Source: VRUE01 sp033856275 (GTDB lineage Bacteria > Actinomycetota > Thermoleophilia > Solirubrobacterales > 70-9). From it: 64,000 nucleotides of DNA. The position numbers and the translations under genes were made by a program. Position 1 is the first letter of the stretch; the number at the start of each line of letters is the position of its first letter. This document shows, in pieces, positions 8,620 to 16,087 of this stretch. The notes under the pieces are model-generated. The model saw only the letters and a program-made list of their open reading frames with translations. It was not told where the DNA came from and did not search any database. The stretch lies in the NCBI GenBank assembly GCA_033856275.1, contig JAWVFJ010000026.1:1-64000 (forward strand). Direction: 5' to 3'.

Positions 8620-10081
8620 TCTTCGACCTTTTGCGCCTCCAGAGGCGCTAGCGACGGGAGAGGACGGCCGCTCAGTTGTGGTCAAAATCTGTGAGTCGCT
8701 GCCGTGCTCGATTGAGCTTCCCGCGGGTGCTGGAAAGACTCAGCTGATTGCCGAGCTAGCCAACGATTACCGGCACCGTGAGCATCGAACGCTCATTTTG
8801 ACCCATACGCACGCCGGAGTCGATGCGCTTCGACGACGGATTCGTGACCTGGGAGGGTCGTCCAAGTGGACGACTGTTCGCACGATCGATGGCTGGTGCT
8901 TTGACCTGATCAAGCATTTCCCCGAACTCGCCAACCTAGAGGTAAAGCCCGAACCCAACTGGATGGAAGCGGACAAATACCGCCTTGCAGCCGAGAGGGC
9001 GGTTCGAACGCGCGCAGTGCGGCGGATGTTGGAGGTGAGCTATGGGCTGATTGCTGTAGATGAGTACCAAGACTGTGTTCTCACGCAGCATCGGGTTGTT
9101 GTGGCGCTTCATGAGGTGGTACCGACGGCTGTCTTCGGTGATCCGCTCCAAGGTCTTTTCGACTTCGGCGACAATCAGCCGGTGGGTTGGGGTGACGTCC
9201 TAGAACTCTTCCCTCCCTGTGAGTTGCCGATCAAGGCATGGCGGTGGGTGGGGCAGAACGAGGATTTGGGGCGCTGGCTACTGGAGATCCGCCCCGCACT
9301 GAAAAGCGGTGAAGCAATCAGCCTCGAAGGCGCACCCGTGCAGTGGCGCTGCATCAAAGACAGCGAGAGACGTGTTCATACGCAGAGTACGGCGTGCTTC
9401 GACCAGCCGGAGGGTGGCTCGGTGGTCGCGCTCGGACACATGCCGCACGACTGTCGGATGGCCGCGGCGAAGCTCAACGGGAGCTACTCGATGATGGAGG
9501 AGCTAGAGGGCAAGAGGATGCTGGAATTCGCGGAGATCGTTGACGTCGGGGACGCTTCGGTTGTGGCACAAGCAACCGTTGAGTTCGCCTGTGAATGCGC
9601 GGTCGGGGTTGCCGAGTCGATCGAGAAGCGCAAGCGGAAACGCTTGGGTCAGGGCAAGTCGATCTCAAGCAGGAAGATGGAGCTCTCGAACGCGCATTTA
9701 AAGCTCAGCGCCCTCTTGGAGGACAGCTCACCAGGGGCTGTGCGCTTGGCGCTACGCGAACTCGCGCGACTACCTCGGTTCCTGCTCTTTCGCCATGAAG
9801 CGTGGAGTTGCACCATTGACGCACTCACCCACGCTTCTGTGGACCCGCAGCTCAACGTGGCTACGGCTGTACGTCGCCTCCGCAACCACGATCGGGTGAT
9901 CGGACGACGAGCAGCAAAGAGAACCGTGTCGCGACCACTGTTGGTAAAGGGCCTAGAGTACGACTATGCGGTCCTTCTCGATGCAGATCATTACAACGCT
10001 GCCGAGCTGTACGTCGCGCTGAGCCGTAGCTGCAGGGGCGTCTCCGTTCTGAGCGCTGCCCCGATCCTGAGCCCTGCATAG
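8609..10081 (+). CDS. gajB: Gabija GajB-like UvrD-family helicase
   Basis: A 490-aa superfamily-1 helicase, close to the size of Bacillus GajB (about 494 aa). Visible motifs: Walker A PAGAGKT (38-44), motif II VDEYQD (150-155), motif III FGDPLQGLFDF, a motif V region LLVKGLEYDYAVLLDA and motif VI LYVALSRS near the C-terminus. The accessory 1B/2B domains are short compared with UvrD. The start ATG lies 11 bp inside the end of gajA, so the pair is translationally coupled. In Gabija, GajB is the NTPase partner that helps activate GajA when phage DNA replication changes nucleotide pools; that role is transferred from the family. Confidence 0.87.
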   Translation: MAADLRPFAPPEALATGEDGRSVVVKICESLPCSIELPAGAGKTQLIAELANDYRHREHRTLILTHTHAGVDALRRRIRDLGGSSKWTTVRTIDGWCFDLIKHFPELANLEVKPEPNWMEADKYRLAAERAVRTRAVRRMLEVSYGLIAVDEYQDCVLTQHRVVVALHEVVPTAVFGDPLQGLFDFGDNQPVGWGDVLELFPPCELPIKAWRWVGQNEDLGRWLLEIRPALKSGEAISLEGAPVQWRCIKDSERRVHTQSTACFDQPEGGSVVALGHMPHDCRMAAAKLNGSYSMMEELEGKRMLEFAEIVDVGDASVVAQATVEFACECAVGVAESIEKRKRKRLGQGKSISSRKMELSNAHLKLSALLEDSSPGAVRLALRELARLPRFLLFRHEAWSCTIDALTHASVDPQLNVATAVRRLRNHDRVIGRRAAKRTVSRPLLVKGLEYDYAVLLDADHYNAAELYVALSRSCRGVSVLSAAPILSPA

Positions 10082-10140
10082 AGCTCACCCGCTCGAGTTT
10101 CCGTTCCATCGCTGCAGAGCGAGTTGTCTGTCAGGCTTCG

Positions 10141-10542
10141 TTGGTGGGAGCGTCGGACCGCATTCAAGACGCCGAGTTCCTGTGGCAGCAGGGCCGGCGA
10201 GGAAGCGGCTTGCTCCTTGCGTGCGCTGCTGTGGCGGCTCGCGCTCGTCGGGATTATCCGACGGCGAAGGACGGAGAGGCTTTTAGGCGGTTGATCCGCG
10301 ATGCGCTCTCGGTCCAGATCAGCGTTGAGTTTCGTGGTGAGCAATGCCCAATAGAGCACCTTCTCTATAAGTGGGTGCGGTGCGAGTTGATGCACAACGC
10401 CGCGGTCCCACTGGACATCGAGATCGACGACCAGCTTGGTCCCGGCCTCACTGTCAGGGCTGGCGGTGCCCCCGAATATCTGCTCAAGCTGTCGCCGGGA
10501 TGGTTCGACTTCCTGGTTGATTTGGCCTCAGAAGCTCCGTAG
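10141..10542 (+). CDS. Small HEPN-like protein downstream of gajB
   Basis: A 133-aa, mainly helical protein of no recognised family. LYKWVRCELMHNAAVP contains R-x4-H, the HEPN RNase-type motif, after a helix (SGLLLACAAVAARARRDYP) that would form the other half of a HEPN bundle. It follows gajB by 59 bp on the same strand, so it probably belongs to the same transcript. The start is TTG 10141 or GTG 10144; neither has a strong ribosome site. It could be an accessory effector of the Gabija module, an independent toxin, or an inactive HEPN helper. Confidence 0.62.
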   Translation: MVGASDRIQDAEFLWQQGRRGSGLLLACAAVAARARRDYPTAKDGEAFRRLIRDALSVQISVEFRGEQCPIEHLLYKWVRCELMHNAAVPLDIEIDDQLGPGLTVRAGGAPEYLLKLSPGWFDFLVDLASEAP

Positions 10543-10567
10543 CTGGGTCGTGTTGCCTTGGTTGGCC

Positions 10568-11350
10568 TTACTTCCCTTCGCGTTCCTGTCTAAGTCGTAC
10601 CAACGTGCCCACCAGGCCGCCCGGTGGGGGATTCAAGCGACTGCACAGCTCAATAAATGGGTCCCCGTCTCGCCAGTGCGTCTCTGCGTCCTGTAGAGCG
10701 TTTGCCTCGTTGAGGGAGGTGAGCACATCCTCCTGACCAAACTGCTTGGCGGCGGCGAGGGCGTAGCGCCAGACACTGTGCCCGTGTATCGCCATATCGC
10801 ACCACCAGAACGACGCAGAAGCCTCCGGGGCGCAGTGATCGGGGAGCAAATAGATGCCCTCGGGAGAGGGATGGCCGCCCTTACCGCAGTGCTCCCAGTA
10901 GTCCTCTCCGCGAAAACGACTTCCGGCTCGTTCTCGAATGCGCGCGGGCTTCCAAAAGCGCTGCCGCTCTTTTCTGCTTGACCGCATCCAATCCCTGGCC
11001 TCCTCTTCATCCTCGGCAAAGGCCCACGCCAGATACTCAACCTCGACGAGCTGGCGTATGAGAGCAGCGGCCGCGTATCGATTGCCTTCGCCCAGCAGGA
11101 GGACGGCGCCGCTCACCAGCTCTCCCGCGATCTGCATAACGGTGGCGAGCCCCACGGTCGCGTCGCTACCGAAGTCGAACGGCGACTGGCCTTCAGCTCG
11201 ATCAGGACCGATGATGGCGCCGCCGATCCACAGCATCTGACCGCCGGCGCGCAGTGTGGCGGCAAGGCATTCGCCGAATTGCTTTCGAGCGTTTGCTCCC
11301 GCCTCATCGCGCGCGGCTGCCTCCAGCGCATCCCGCAAACCGTCGTTCAA
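10568..11350 (-). CDS. Uncharacterised 260-aa island protein
   Basis: Soluble, helix-rich protein of unknown function on the opposite strand to gajAB, convergent with the small HEPN-like gene. The middle part (AAALIRQLVEVEYLAWAF, then RFRGEDYWEHCGKGGHPS) resembles uncharacterised DUF5677-type proteins by eye. R-x6-H occurs in RGEDYWEH, so a HEPN relationship is conceivable but weak. The TTG start at 11350 is supported by GGAGG five bases upstream. It faces the 59-aa gene across a 124-bp divergent spacer. Confidence 0.65.
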   Translation of the reverse strand: MNDGLRDALEAAARDEAGANARKQFGECLAATLRAGGQMLWIGGAIIGPDRAEGQSPFDFGSDATVGLATVMQIAGELVSGAVLLLGEGNRYAAAALIRQLVEVEYLAWAFAEDEEEARDWMRSSRKERQRFWKPARIRERAGSRFRGEDYWEHCGKGGHPSPEGIYLLPDHCAPEASASFWWCDMAIHGHSVWRYALAAAKQFGQEDVLTSLNEANALQDAETHWRDGDPFIELCSRLNPPPGGLVGTLVRLRQEREGK

Positions 11351-11474
11351 AACGCCTCCAGTTCGGTGAGGCAGCCATCGTACGATGAGCCCCGTTCTTC
11401 CCCAAGGCGCCCTGGGCCGCTTTTTGGCGCGCCGACTGAGTGAGCGTTCCGCGCCGTCATAGACTCACGCGCCG

Positions 11475-11654
11475 GTGGCCCGCAAGCGCGACATCAAGCA
11501 GTTCAGGCAAGCCTGCAAAGAGGTCGGGCTAACGCCTCGGGAGCGTTATGAAGCAAGCGAGGCACTCCATGCCACGAAGGAAGGCTTGGGCACGCAAGAG
11601 CACATGAGCTATGGCGAATTGCTCACTTGGCTGCGACAATGGAAGCAGCGCTAA
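11475..11654 (+). CDS. 59-aa basic island protein
   Basis: A small basic protein (GTG start; begins VARKRDIKQF, ends LLTWLRQWKQR). It ends in a TAATG overlap with the next gene, so the two are translationally coupled. The layout (basic helix, GLTPRERYEA turn, then SYGELLTWL) recalls the C-terminal tail of some polymorphic toxins, where the following gene encodes immunity; this is a pattern match by eye only. No signal peptide or membrane helix. Confidence 0.5.
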   Translation: MARKRDIKQFRQACKEVGLTPRERYEASEALHATKEGLGTQEHMSYGELLTWLRQWKQR

Positions 11655-12067
11655 TGGCAACTGTCGTCGCTCTAGATGCTTCTCCCGTGAATGTCCTGCG
11701 CTCGATGCGCGGATCGATTGTCGATGCAAAAAAGGCCTATCCCGACGTGCTTCATGTCGAGATCCGCGATTCTGCTGGCGAGTTGTGGCGACTTGCGACC
11801 CAGGATGCCGAGTGGTCTCCGGCGGATCCTCCCGAGCTGGTCGGTCAGGCGATTGAGGATGCGGAGATTGATGAGAGCTCGGGCGAGTTGCGCTGCAAGC
11901 TTTCCAATGGTTCTGTTCTAGACGTGCGTCCTGGTGGCTCTCACGAGGCGGATGACGACCCTCCGAATTGGGAGCTGATCACCCCCGGCGGTGTCCTCCT
12001 CGAGTTCGGACCTGGAGTTCGTTGGCAGATCAGCGGTGCCGACGAACCCGCTTCATCTCGTCGCTAA
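11654..12067 (+). CDS. 137-aa acidic island protein
   Basis: An acidic, beta-rich protein (MATVVALDAS start at the A of the upstream stop). The N-terminal part has HVEIRDSAGELWRLATQDAEWSP; the end has GGVLLEFGPGVRWQIS, a motif seen in small uncharacterised actinobacterial proteins. It is coupled to the 59-aa gene by TAATG and is the last gene before the right island end. A partner or immunity role is possible but not shown by the sequence. Confidence 0.6.
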   Translation: MATVVALDASPVNVLRSMRGSIVDAKKAYPDVLHVEIRDSAGELWRLATQDAEWSPADPPELVGQAIEDAEIDESSGELRCKLSNGSVLDVRPGGSHEADDDPPNWELITPGGVLLEFGPGVRWQISGADEPASSRR

Positions 12068-12123
12068 TCGCCTTTAGGGCTCAAGCTCAGAGGCTGTTTC
12101 GCTGCTGACCGAGAACCTCGTTT

Positions 12124-12157
12124 GATTGGGCGACGAAATCGGTTTCATCGCCCAAAC
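12124..12157. repeat. Palindrome near right island end
   Basis: Arms GATTGGGCGA and TCGCCCAAAC (one mismatch) with a 14-bp spacer, matching the palindrome at 5694-5727 in arm sequence and spacing. It lies in the 232-bp stretch (12068-12299) between the last island gene and the right attachment repeat, where no gene is seen. Confidence 0.6.
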
Positions 12158-12299
12158 CACCCAGAATCCCCCGGAAACTATGGGTAATTGGGGCTCGAAA
12201 ACGGTCTGCTACTCTGAACGTGAGATCGCCCCGATTCCCCTTGCTAGAGCGATTTTGGGGACATATCCGGGTCGGTGAGTGGCCGGCCCGGACACTTGT

Positions 12300-12343
12300 C
12301 TGAAAATCGTGGTGTCGTGGGTTCGATTCCCACCCTCGCCATC
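12300..12343 (+). repeat. Right attachment-site direct repeat (44 bp)
   Basis: A perfect copy of the 3' part of tRNA-Phe (anticodon loop through acceptor stem) with no matching 5' half, so it is not a functional tRNA. It marks the right junction of the island. The trmO remnant begins within about 30 bp downstream, suggesting that tRNA-Phe and trmO were neighbours before integration. Confidence 0.95.
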
Positions 12344-12372
12344 CTCCCGCTGCAATGAACGGCGACGAAAAC

Positions 12373-12765
12373 ATGGCGCAAATAGAGATGACGGCAGTCG
12401 GCTGGGTGGAGTCGCCGTTGACAGATCGCTCTGCGGTGCCGAAGCAAGGTTACGAGGGCGCACCCGATGCTTGGCTGGTGTTCGAGCAAGGAGCGCTGAT
12501 GCATTGCACGGCATCCAGGCGGGAGACGAGCTGCTCGTGTTCACCTGGCTCGACCGAGGCGATTGCGACGTGCTTCAGACCCATCCTCGCGACGATCCCG
12601 CCAATCCAGTCCAGGGCGTCTTCAACACCCGCTCGCCGGATAGGCCCAACCCGATCGGGCTGCACCCCGGTGGAGGTTGTTTCGCTAGAGGGAGCTCGGA
12701 TGTGCGTACGGAACCTCGAGGCGCTCGACGGCACGCCCATCATTGACCTGAAGCCGGTTCTCTAG
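12373..12765 (+). pseudogene. trmO: trmO (tRNA-Thr m6t6A methyltransferase) with two frameshifts
   Basis: TrmO methylates t6A37 of tRNA-Thr. All conserved blocks are present but in two frames. Frame 1 gives MTAVGWVESPL...PKQGYEGAP up to about 12495. The -1 frame gives ALHGIQAGDELLVFTWLD, HPRDDPANPVQGVF and RSPDRPNPIGLHP. From about 12667 the first frame resumes with VEVVSLEGARMCV and LDGTPIIDLKPVL, ending at a proper stop. The pattern fits a missing base near 12495 and an extra C in a C-run near 12665. Either the gene is inactivated or the assembly has two indels. ATG 12355 is an alternative start. It sits just outside the island, which may have cut it off from its promoter. Confidence 0.8.
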
Positions 12766-12781
12766 GGCTGATGGAGGCGAT

Positions 12782-13279
12782 TTAGCCAACCGCGGGAGCC
12801 GTGCCGCCGAAGTGGCGCCGCAACCGCTTGTGGCGGTGGCGGAAGAACCAGGCGATCACCGGACGCAGTGGCCGGCCCGGGAGCCCGAGGCGGGGCTGCC
12901 AGCGCACGCGATCTGTGACCAGACAACCGCCGTGGCTCGGCTCCAAGGTGCGTTCGTGTTCCCAGCAGCGCTGGCTGAGCATTTGCGAGCGCTCGAGGAA
13001 GCCGCGACCAGGTTCGAGACGCTCAAGGGTGACGTTGTCGTAGTCGAAGGGGAGCAGGCCGAAGAGGAGGATCCAGCTGCGGCCAATCGGCTTGCCGATC
13101 TCGATGCTCTGTGGATCGAGTTGCTCGACCCTTGCGGGAAGCGTCATTCGCAGGAAGGGGCGCATCTCGTCGTTGATTCCCTCGGGGGTGATGATTCGAG
13201 CCCAAACCTGCTGGGCGGGTGCATCCACGTGCGAGGAAACGAGGATCTCCGCAGATGATTGAAGCCTTGTGGGAGCCAT
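12782..13279 (-). CDS. SRPBCC/START-like ligand-binding protein
   Basis: A 165-aa protein of the SRPBCC (polyketide cyclase/START-like) fold. It opens with a beta strand (AEILVSSHVDAPAQQVWARI), as these proteins do, followed by beta-rich hydrophobic-pocket sequence (WILLFGLLPFDYDNVTLERL) and a C-terminal helix rich in Arg and His (WFFRHRHKRLRRHFGG). Its ligand is unknown. It is convergent with the broken trmO and divergent from the SDR gene. Confidence 0.7.
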   Translation of the reverse strand: MAPTRLQSSAEILVSSHVDAPAQQVWARIITPEGINDEMRPFLRMTLPARVEQLDPQSIEIGKPIGRSWILLFGLLPFDYDNVTLERLEPGRGFLERSQMLSQRCWEHERTLEPSHGGCLVTDRVRWQPRLGLPGRPLRPVIAWFFRHRHKRLRRHFGGTAPAVG

Positions 13280-13339
13280 GGTCCCTATAAAGCCTCAACG
13301 AATAGTCGGACCCACGTCGCGCGCTAGGGTCGGCGAGCG

Positions 13340-14065
13340 ATGAGGACGGCGGTGATCACGGGTGCTTCCAGCGGCATCGGCGCCGCTACCGCGAGGGCGC
13401 TTGCCGCCGAGGGCTACCGCACGGTGCTCGGTGCCCGCCGCCTCGACCGGCTCGAGGAGTTGGCGGCGGAGGTCGGCGGCGGTGCGATTGAACTCGACGT
13501 CACCGATCCCGCCTCGGTCGAGTCCTTCGCCTCCGCGACCGACGCCTGCGACATCCTCGTAAACAACGCCGGCGGCGCGCTCGGCCTGGAGCCGATCGCC
13601 GAGGCCGACGAAGAGAAGTGGCTGCAGATGTACGAGTCGAACGTGATGGGGACGATGCGGATGACGCGGGCGCTGTTGCCGCGGCTGATCGAGTCGGGCG
13701 ACGGGCACGTCGTCGGCGTGACCAGCATCGCCGCGATCGAGCCCTATCGCGGCGGCGCCGGCTACAACGCCGCCAAGCACGCTCAGCGAGCGATCCTGCG
13801 CGTCTTGCGCCAGGAGCTGCTTGGCCAGCCCGTGCGGGTGACCGAGGTCGCACCGGGCATGGTCGAGACCGAGTTCTCCCTCGTTCGCTTCGGCGGCGAC
13901 GAGGCGGCCGCGTCTCGGGTCTACGAGGGCATGCAGCCGCTGCGGGCCGAGGACGTCGCCGAGTGCATCCGCTGGGCCCTGGCCCAGCCGTCCCACGTCA
14001 ACGTCGACGAGATCGTCGTGCGGCCGCGCGACCAGGCGACCGCCACGGAGGTGCACCGCCGCTAG
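13340..14065 (+). CDS. Short-chain dehydrogenase/reductase
   Basis: A 241-aa classical SDR of the size and pattern of YdfG-type enzymes, NAD(P)H-dependent oxidoreductases of small alcohols or carbonyls. Cofactor motif TGASSGIG at residues 8-15, NNAGG mid-protein, catalytic Ser in VTSIAAIEPY and YNAAK as the catalytic Tyr-Lys pair. An Arg pair after the second strand (ARRLDR) suggests NADPH preference. The substrate cannot be inferred. Monocistronic, convergent with the FAH-family gene 17 bp away. Confidence 0.88.
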   Translation: MRTAVITGASSGIGAATARALAAEGYRTVLGARRLDRLEELAAEVGGGAIELDVTDPASVESFASATDACDILVNNAGGALGLEPIAEADEEKWLQMYESNVMGTMRMTRALLPRLIESGDGHVVGVTSIAAIEPYRGGAGYNAAKHAQRAILRVLRQELLGQPVRVTEVAPGMVETEFSLVRFGGDEAAASRVYEGMQPLRAEDVAECIRWALAQPSHVNVDEIVVRPRDQATATEVHRR

Positions 14066-14082
14066 GGCGTGCGGGCCCCGTC

Positions 14083-14961
14083 TCAGGCTCCGGCCGGCGC
14101 CGCCAGGTAGCCCTCCGGCTCCGGCACCACGCTGTTGGCCAGCTCGCCGATCCGCTCGATCTCGACCCGGACGGTGTCGCCGACGTGGAGGACGTTCTCG
14201 CGGATCGGCTTGCGGCCGATGCCGACGCCGGCCGGGGTGCCGGTGGCGATCACGTCGCCGGGCTCGAGGGTGAAGGCTTCGGAGAGATGGGAGATCTGCT
14301 GGAAGCAGTCGAAGACCATCTCGGCGGTGCTCGCGTCCTGGCGCAACTCGTCGTTGACGTAGCAGCGAACGCGCAGGTCCTGTTGGTCGCCGATCTCCTC
14401 CGGAGTCACCAGCCAAGGGCCGAGCGGGCCGTGCGTGTCGAAGGACTTGCCGATCGTCATCGTCTGGGCGCGTCCCTGCCAGTCGCGCACGCTGAGGTCG
14501 TTGGCGCAGGTGTAGCCAGCGATCACCTCGTGGGCGCGCTCGACTGGGACGTGGCGACAGCGCTTGCCGATCACTAGCGCCAACTCGGCCTCGTAGTCGA
14601 GCAGGGTCGAGACCTTCGGCATGTGCACCTCGGCGTTCGGCCCGACGACGCAGGTCACCTGCTTGTTGAAGAAGACGGGCACTTCGGGCGCCTCCATCCC
14701 CATCTCGGCGATGTGGTCGGCGTAGTTGAGCGCGATCGCCAGGTACTTGCGGGGACGGGCTGGCGCGAGCAGTTCGACCTCGCCATGGAAGAGACGCGGA
14801 GCGTTGTCGGCAAGCTTCTCCAGGCCGCCGCGACCAAGCTCGGACAGGGCCGCGGCCGGTTCGGCGGGGGCACCCGTGGTGGAAAGGTCGAGGATCTCCT
14901 CGCCATCGACGATCCCGAGCGCTGGCGCGGCAGCGTTTGCGGTGAAGCTGCACAGTCTCAT
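14083..14961 (-). CDS. Fumarylacetoacetate hydrolase-family protein
   Basis: A 292-aa FAH-fold enzyme of the group that includes acylpyruvate hydrolases and decarboxylating isomerases acting on 2-keto diacids in aromatic breakdown. The metal-binding ExE motif is in LDYEAELALVIGKRC, followed by SVRDWQGRAQTM, KSFDTHGPLGPWLVTP and VIATGTPAGVGIG, all conserved in the family. The N-terminal 70 residues form the usual small cap domain. No pathway neighbours are present, so the substrate is open. Confidence 0.88.
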   Translation of the reverse strand: MRLCSFTANAAAPALGIVDGEEILDLSTTGAPAEPAAALSELGRGGLEKLADNAPRLFHGEVELLAPARPRKYLAIALNYADHIAEMGMEAPEVPVFFNKQVTCVVGPNAEVHMPKVSTLLDYEAELALVIGKRCRHVPVERAHEVIAGYTCANDLSVRDWQGRAQTMTIGKSFDTHGPLGPWLVTPEEIGDQQDLRVRCYVNDELRQDASTAEMVFDCFQQISHLSEAFTLEPGDVIATGTPAGVGIGRKPIRENVLHVGDTVRVEIERIGELANSVVPEPEGYLAAPAGA

Positions 14962-15020
14962 CGCGCTCGACTCTGCCAGATCGCGGTCCGGAGAAGGTTC
15001 GAAGTTCCGGCAGGGGGCAG

Positions 15021-15413
15021 CTAGTCGTCCAGCTCGCCGATCAGCTCGACCACACGGCGCTCGATCTCATCGCGGGTGGCGCGGACCTCCGCGAGCGGAC
15101 GGCCCTTGGGGTCCTCGAGCTCCCAGTCGAGGTAGCGCTTGCCGGGGATGTAGGGGCATTTGTCGCCGCAGCCCATCGTCACCACGACGTCGGCCCATTC
15201 GGCGTCGGCCGTGGCCAGCTTGCGGGGAGCATGGGAGGCGAGGTCGATGCCGAGCTCGCCCATCGCCTCGACCACCTCGGGGTGGACCCGCTCGCCCGGT
15301 TCGGTCCCGGCCGAGCGCGCCTTGTGGTTGCTGCCCGCTGCCCGCTCGAAGAGCGCCTCGCTGATCTGCGAGCGGCCGGCGTTGTGAAGGCAGACGAAGA
15401 GGACGCACGCCAT
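15021..15413 (-). CDS. arsC: Arsenate reductase, low-MW phosphatase type
   Basis: A 130-aa protein that reduces arsenate to arsenite. The P-loop CLHNAGRS (Cys8 to Ser15, CX5R) sits right after the first strand, and the general-acid loop Asp-Pro is in LEDPKG. MGCGDKCPYIPG supplies the extra cysteines typical of thioredoxin- or mycothiol-linked ArsC. Last gene of an arsR-aquaporin-arsC operon; its ATG overlaps the stop of the channel gene (TGATG). Confidence 0.93.
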   Translation of the reverse strand: MACVLFVCLHNAGRSQISEALFERAAGSNHKARSAGTEPGERVHPEVVEAMGELGIDLASHAPRKLATADAEWADVVVTMGCGDKCPYIPGKRYLDWELEDPKGRPLAEVRATRDEIERRVVELIGELDD

Positions 15414-16087
15414 CAGGCCGGGTGCTCGCCGCGCACCAGCTGATAGGCGAGGGCACCGAGTGCGGCGCCGGCGATCGGCGCGGCGATGTAGATCCAGAGG
15501 TCGTGCAGCTCGCCGGAGACAAGCGCCGGGCCGATCGAGCGGGCCGGGTTCATCGAGGCGCCGGTGATCGGCCCGCCGAAGAGCGCGTCAAGGCCGACGG
15601 CGCCGCCGATCGCGATCGCCGCCCCGGCGCCCACCGCCCGCGTATCGGTGGCGACGGCCATGATCGTGAACATCAGCAAGGCGGTAAGCACCGCCTCATA
15701 GAGGAGCGCGCTGCCCGCGCCGACCGAGGGTAGGGTCGTGCCCAGCTCGGCCGGCTGGCCCGGCCAGACCGCGAGCAGCAGGCCCGCGGCGGCGAGCGCT
15801 CCGAGGACCTGGGCGACGATGTAGGCGAGGGCCTCGCGGCGCGGGAAGTGGCGGGTGAGGGCGAAGGCAAGCGTCACCGCCGGGTTGAGGTGGGCGCCCG
15901 AGAGGTGTCCCGTCGCGTAGACCATCGCCATGATCACCAGGCCGAAGACGAGCGAGACGCCCACGGCGCCGAGCACACCGGCGTGGACGGTGTCGGTGAC
16001 GATTGCCCCGCAGCCGGCGAAGACGAGCGCGAAGGCGCCAAACCCCTCGGCGGCGGCCCGGCGGAGTAGATCGGGACGGCCGCTCAA
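15413..16087 (-). CDS. MIP-family aquaglyceroporin (arsenite channel) of ars operon
   Basis: A 224-aa integral membrane channel with six predicted helices and both half-helix signatures: HLNPAVTLAF (NPA at 68-70) and MNPARSIGPALV. Placed between arsR and arsC with overlaps on both sides, it resembles AqpS of rhizobia, where an aquaglyceroporin replaces ArsB/Acr3 and lets arsenite leave down its gradient after ArsC reduces arsenate. No ArsB or Acr3 pump is present nearby, which supports this role. Confidence 0.9.
   Translation of the reverse strand: MSGRPDLLRRAAAEGFGAFALVFAGCGAIVTDTVHAGVLGAVGVSLVFGLVIMAMVYATGHLSGAHLNPAVTLAFALTRHFPRREALAYIVAQVLGALAAAGLLLAVWPGQPAELGTTLPSVGAGSALLYEAVLTALLMFTIMAVATDTRAVGAGAAIAIGGAVGLDALFGGPITGASMNPARSIGPALVSGELHDLWIYIAAPIAGAALGALAYQLVRGEHPA

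Larger units (their letters stand above)
5602..12343. mobile_element. Genomic island integrated at tRNA-Phe
   Basis: The segment runs from the anticodon loop of tRNA-Phe to a perfect 44-bp copy of the same tRNA 3' end 6.7 kb downstream, the classic outcome of site-specific integration into a tRNA gene. Base composition inside is visibly less GC-rich than on either side. Cargo: an RX4H membrane protein, gajA, gajB, a second RX4H protein, a reverse-strand 260-aa protein, and a 59-aa/137-aa overlapping pair. No integrase, excisionase or transposase was recognised, so the island is either mobilised in trans or has lost its recombinase. Confidence 0.88.

Noticed and set aside
5646..12299. CRISPR array or intact transposase in the island
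   Set aside because: No regularly spaced repeats and no DDE or integrase motifs were found on either strand.
12209..12544. Reverse-strand open frames crossing the right attachment repeat (reading GGNRTHDTTIF- or VGIEPTTPRF-like)
   Set aside because: These peptides are the antisense translation of a tRNA 3' half, a well-known database artefact; no gene is needed to explain them.
12279..12746. A separate gene in the second frame of the trmO region
   Set aside because: Its conserved part is the middle of TrmO, with the two ends in the other frame, so it is one frameshifted gene rather than two.
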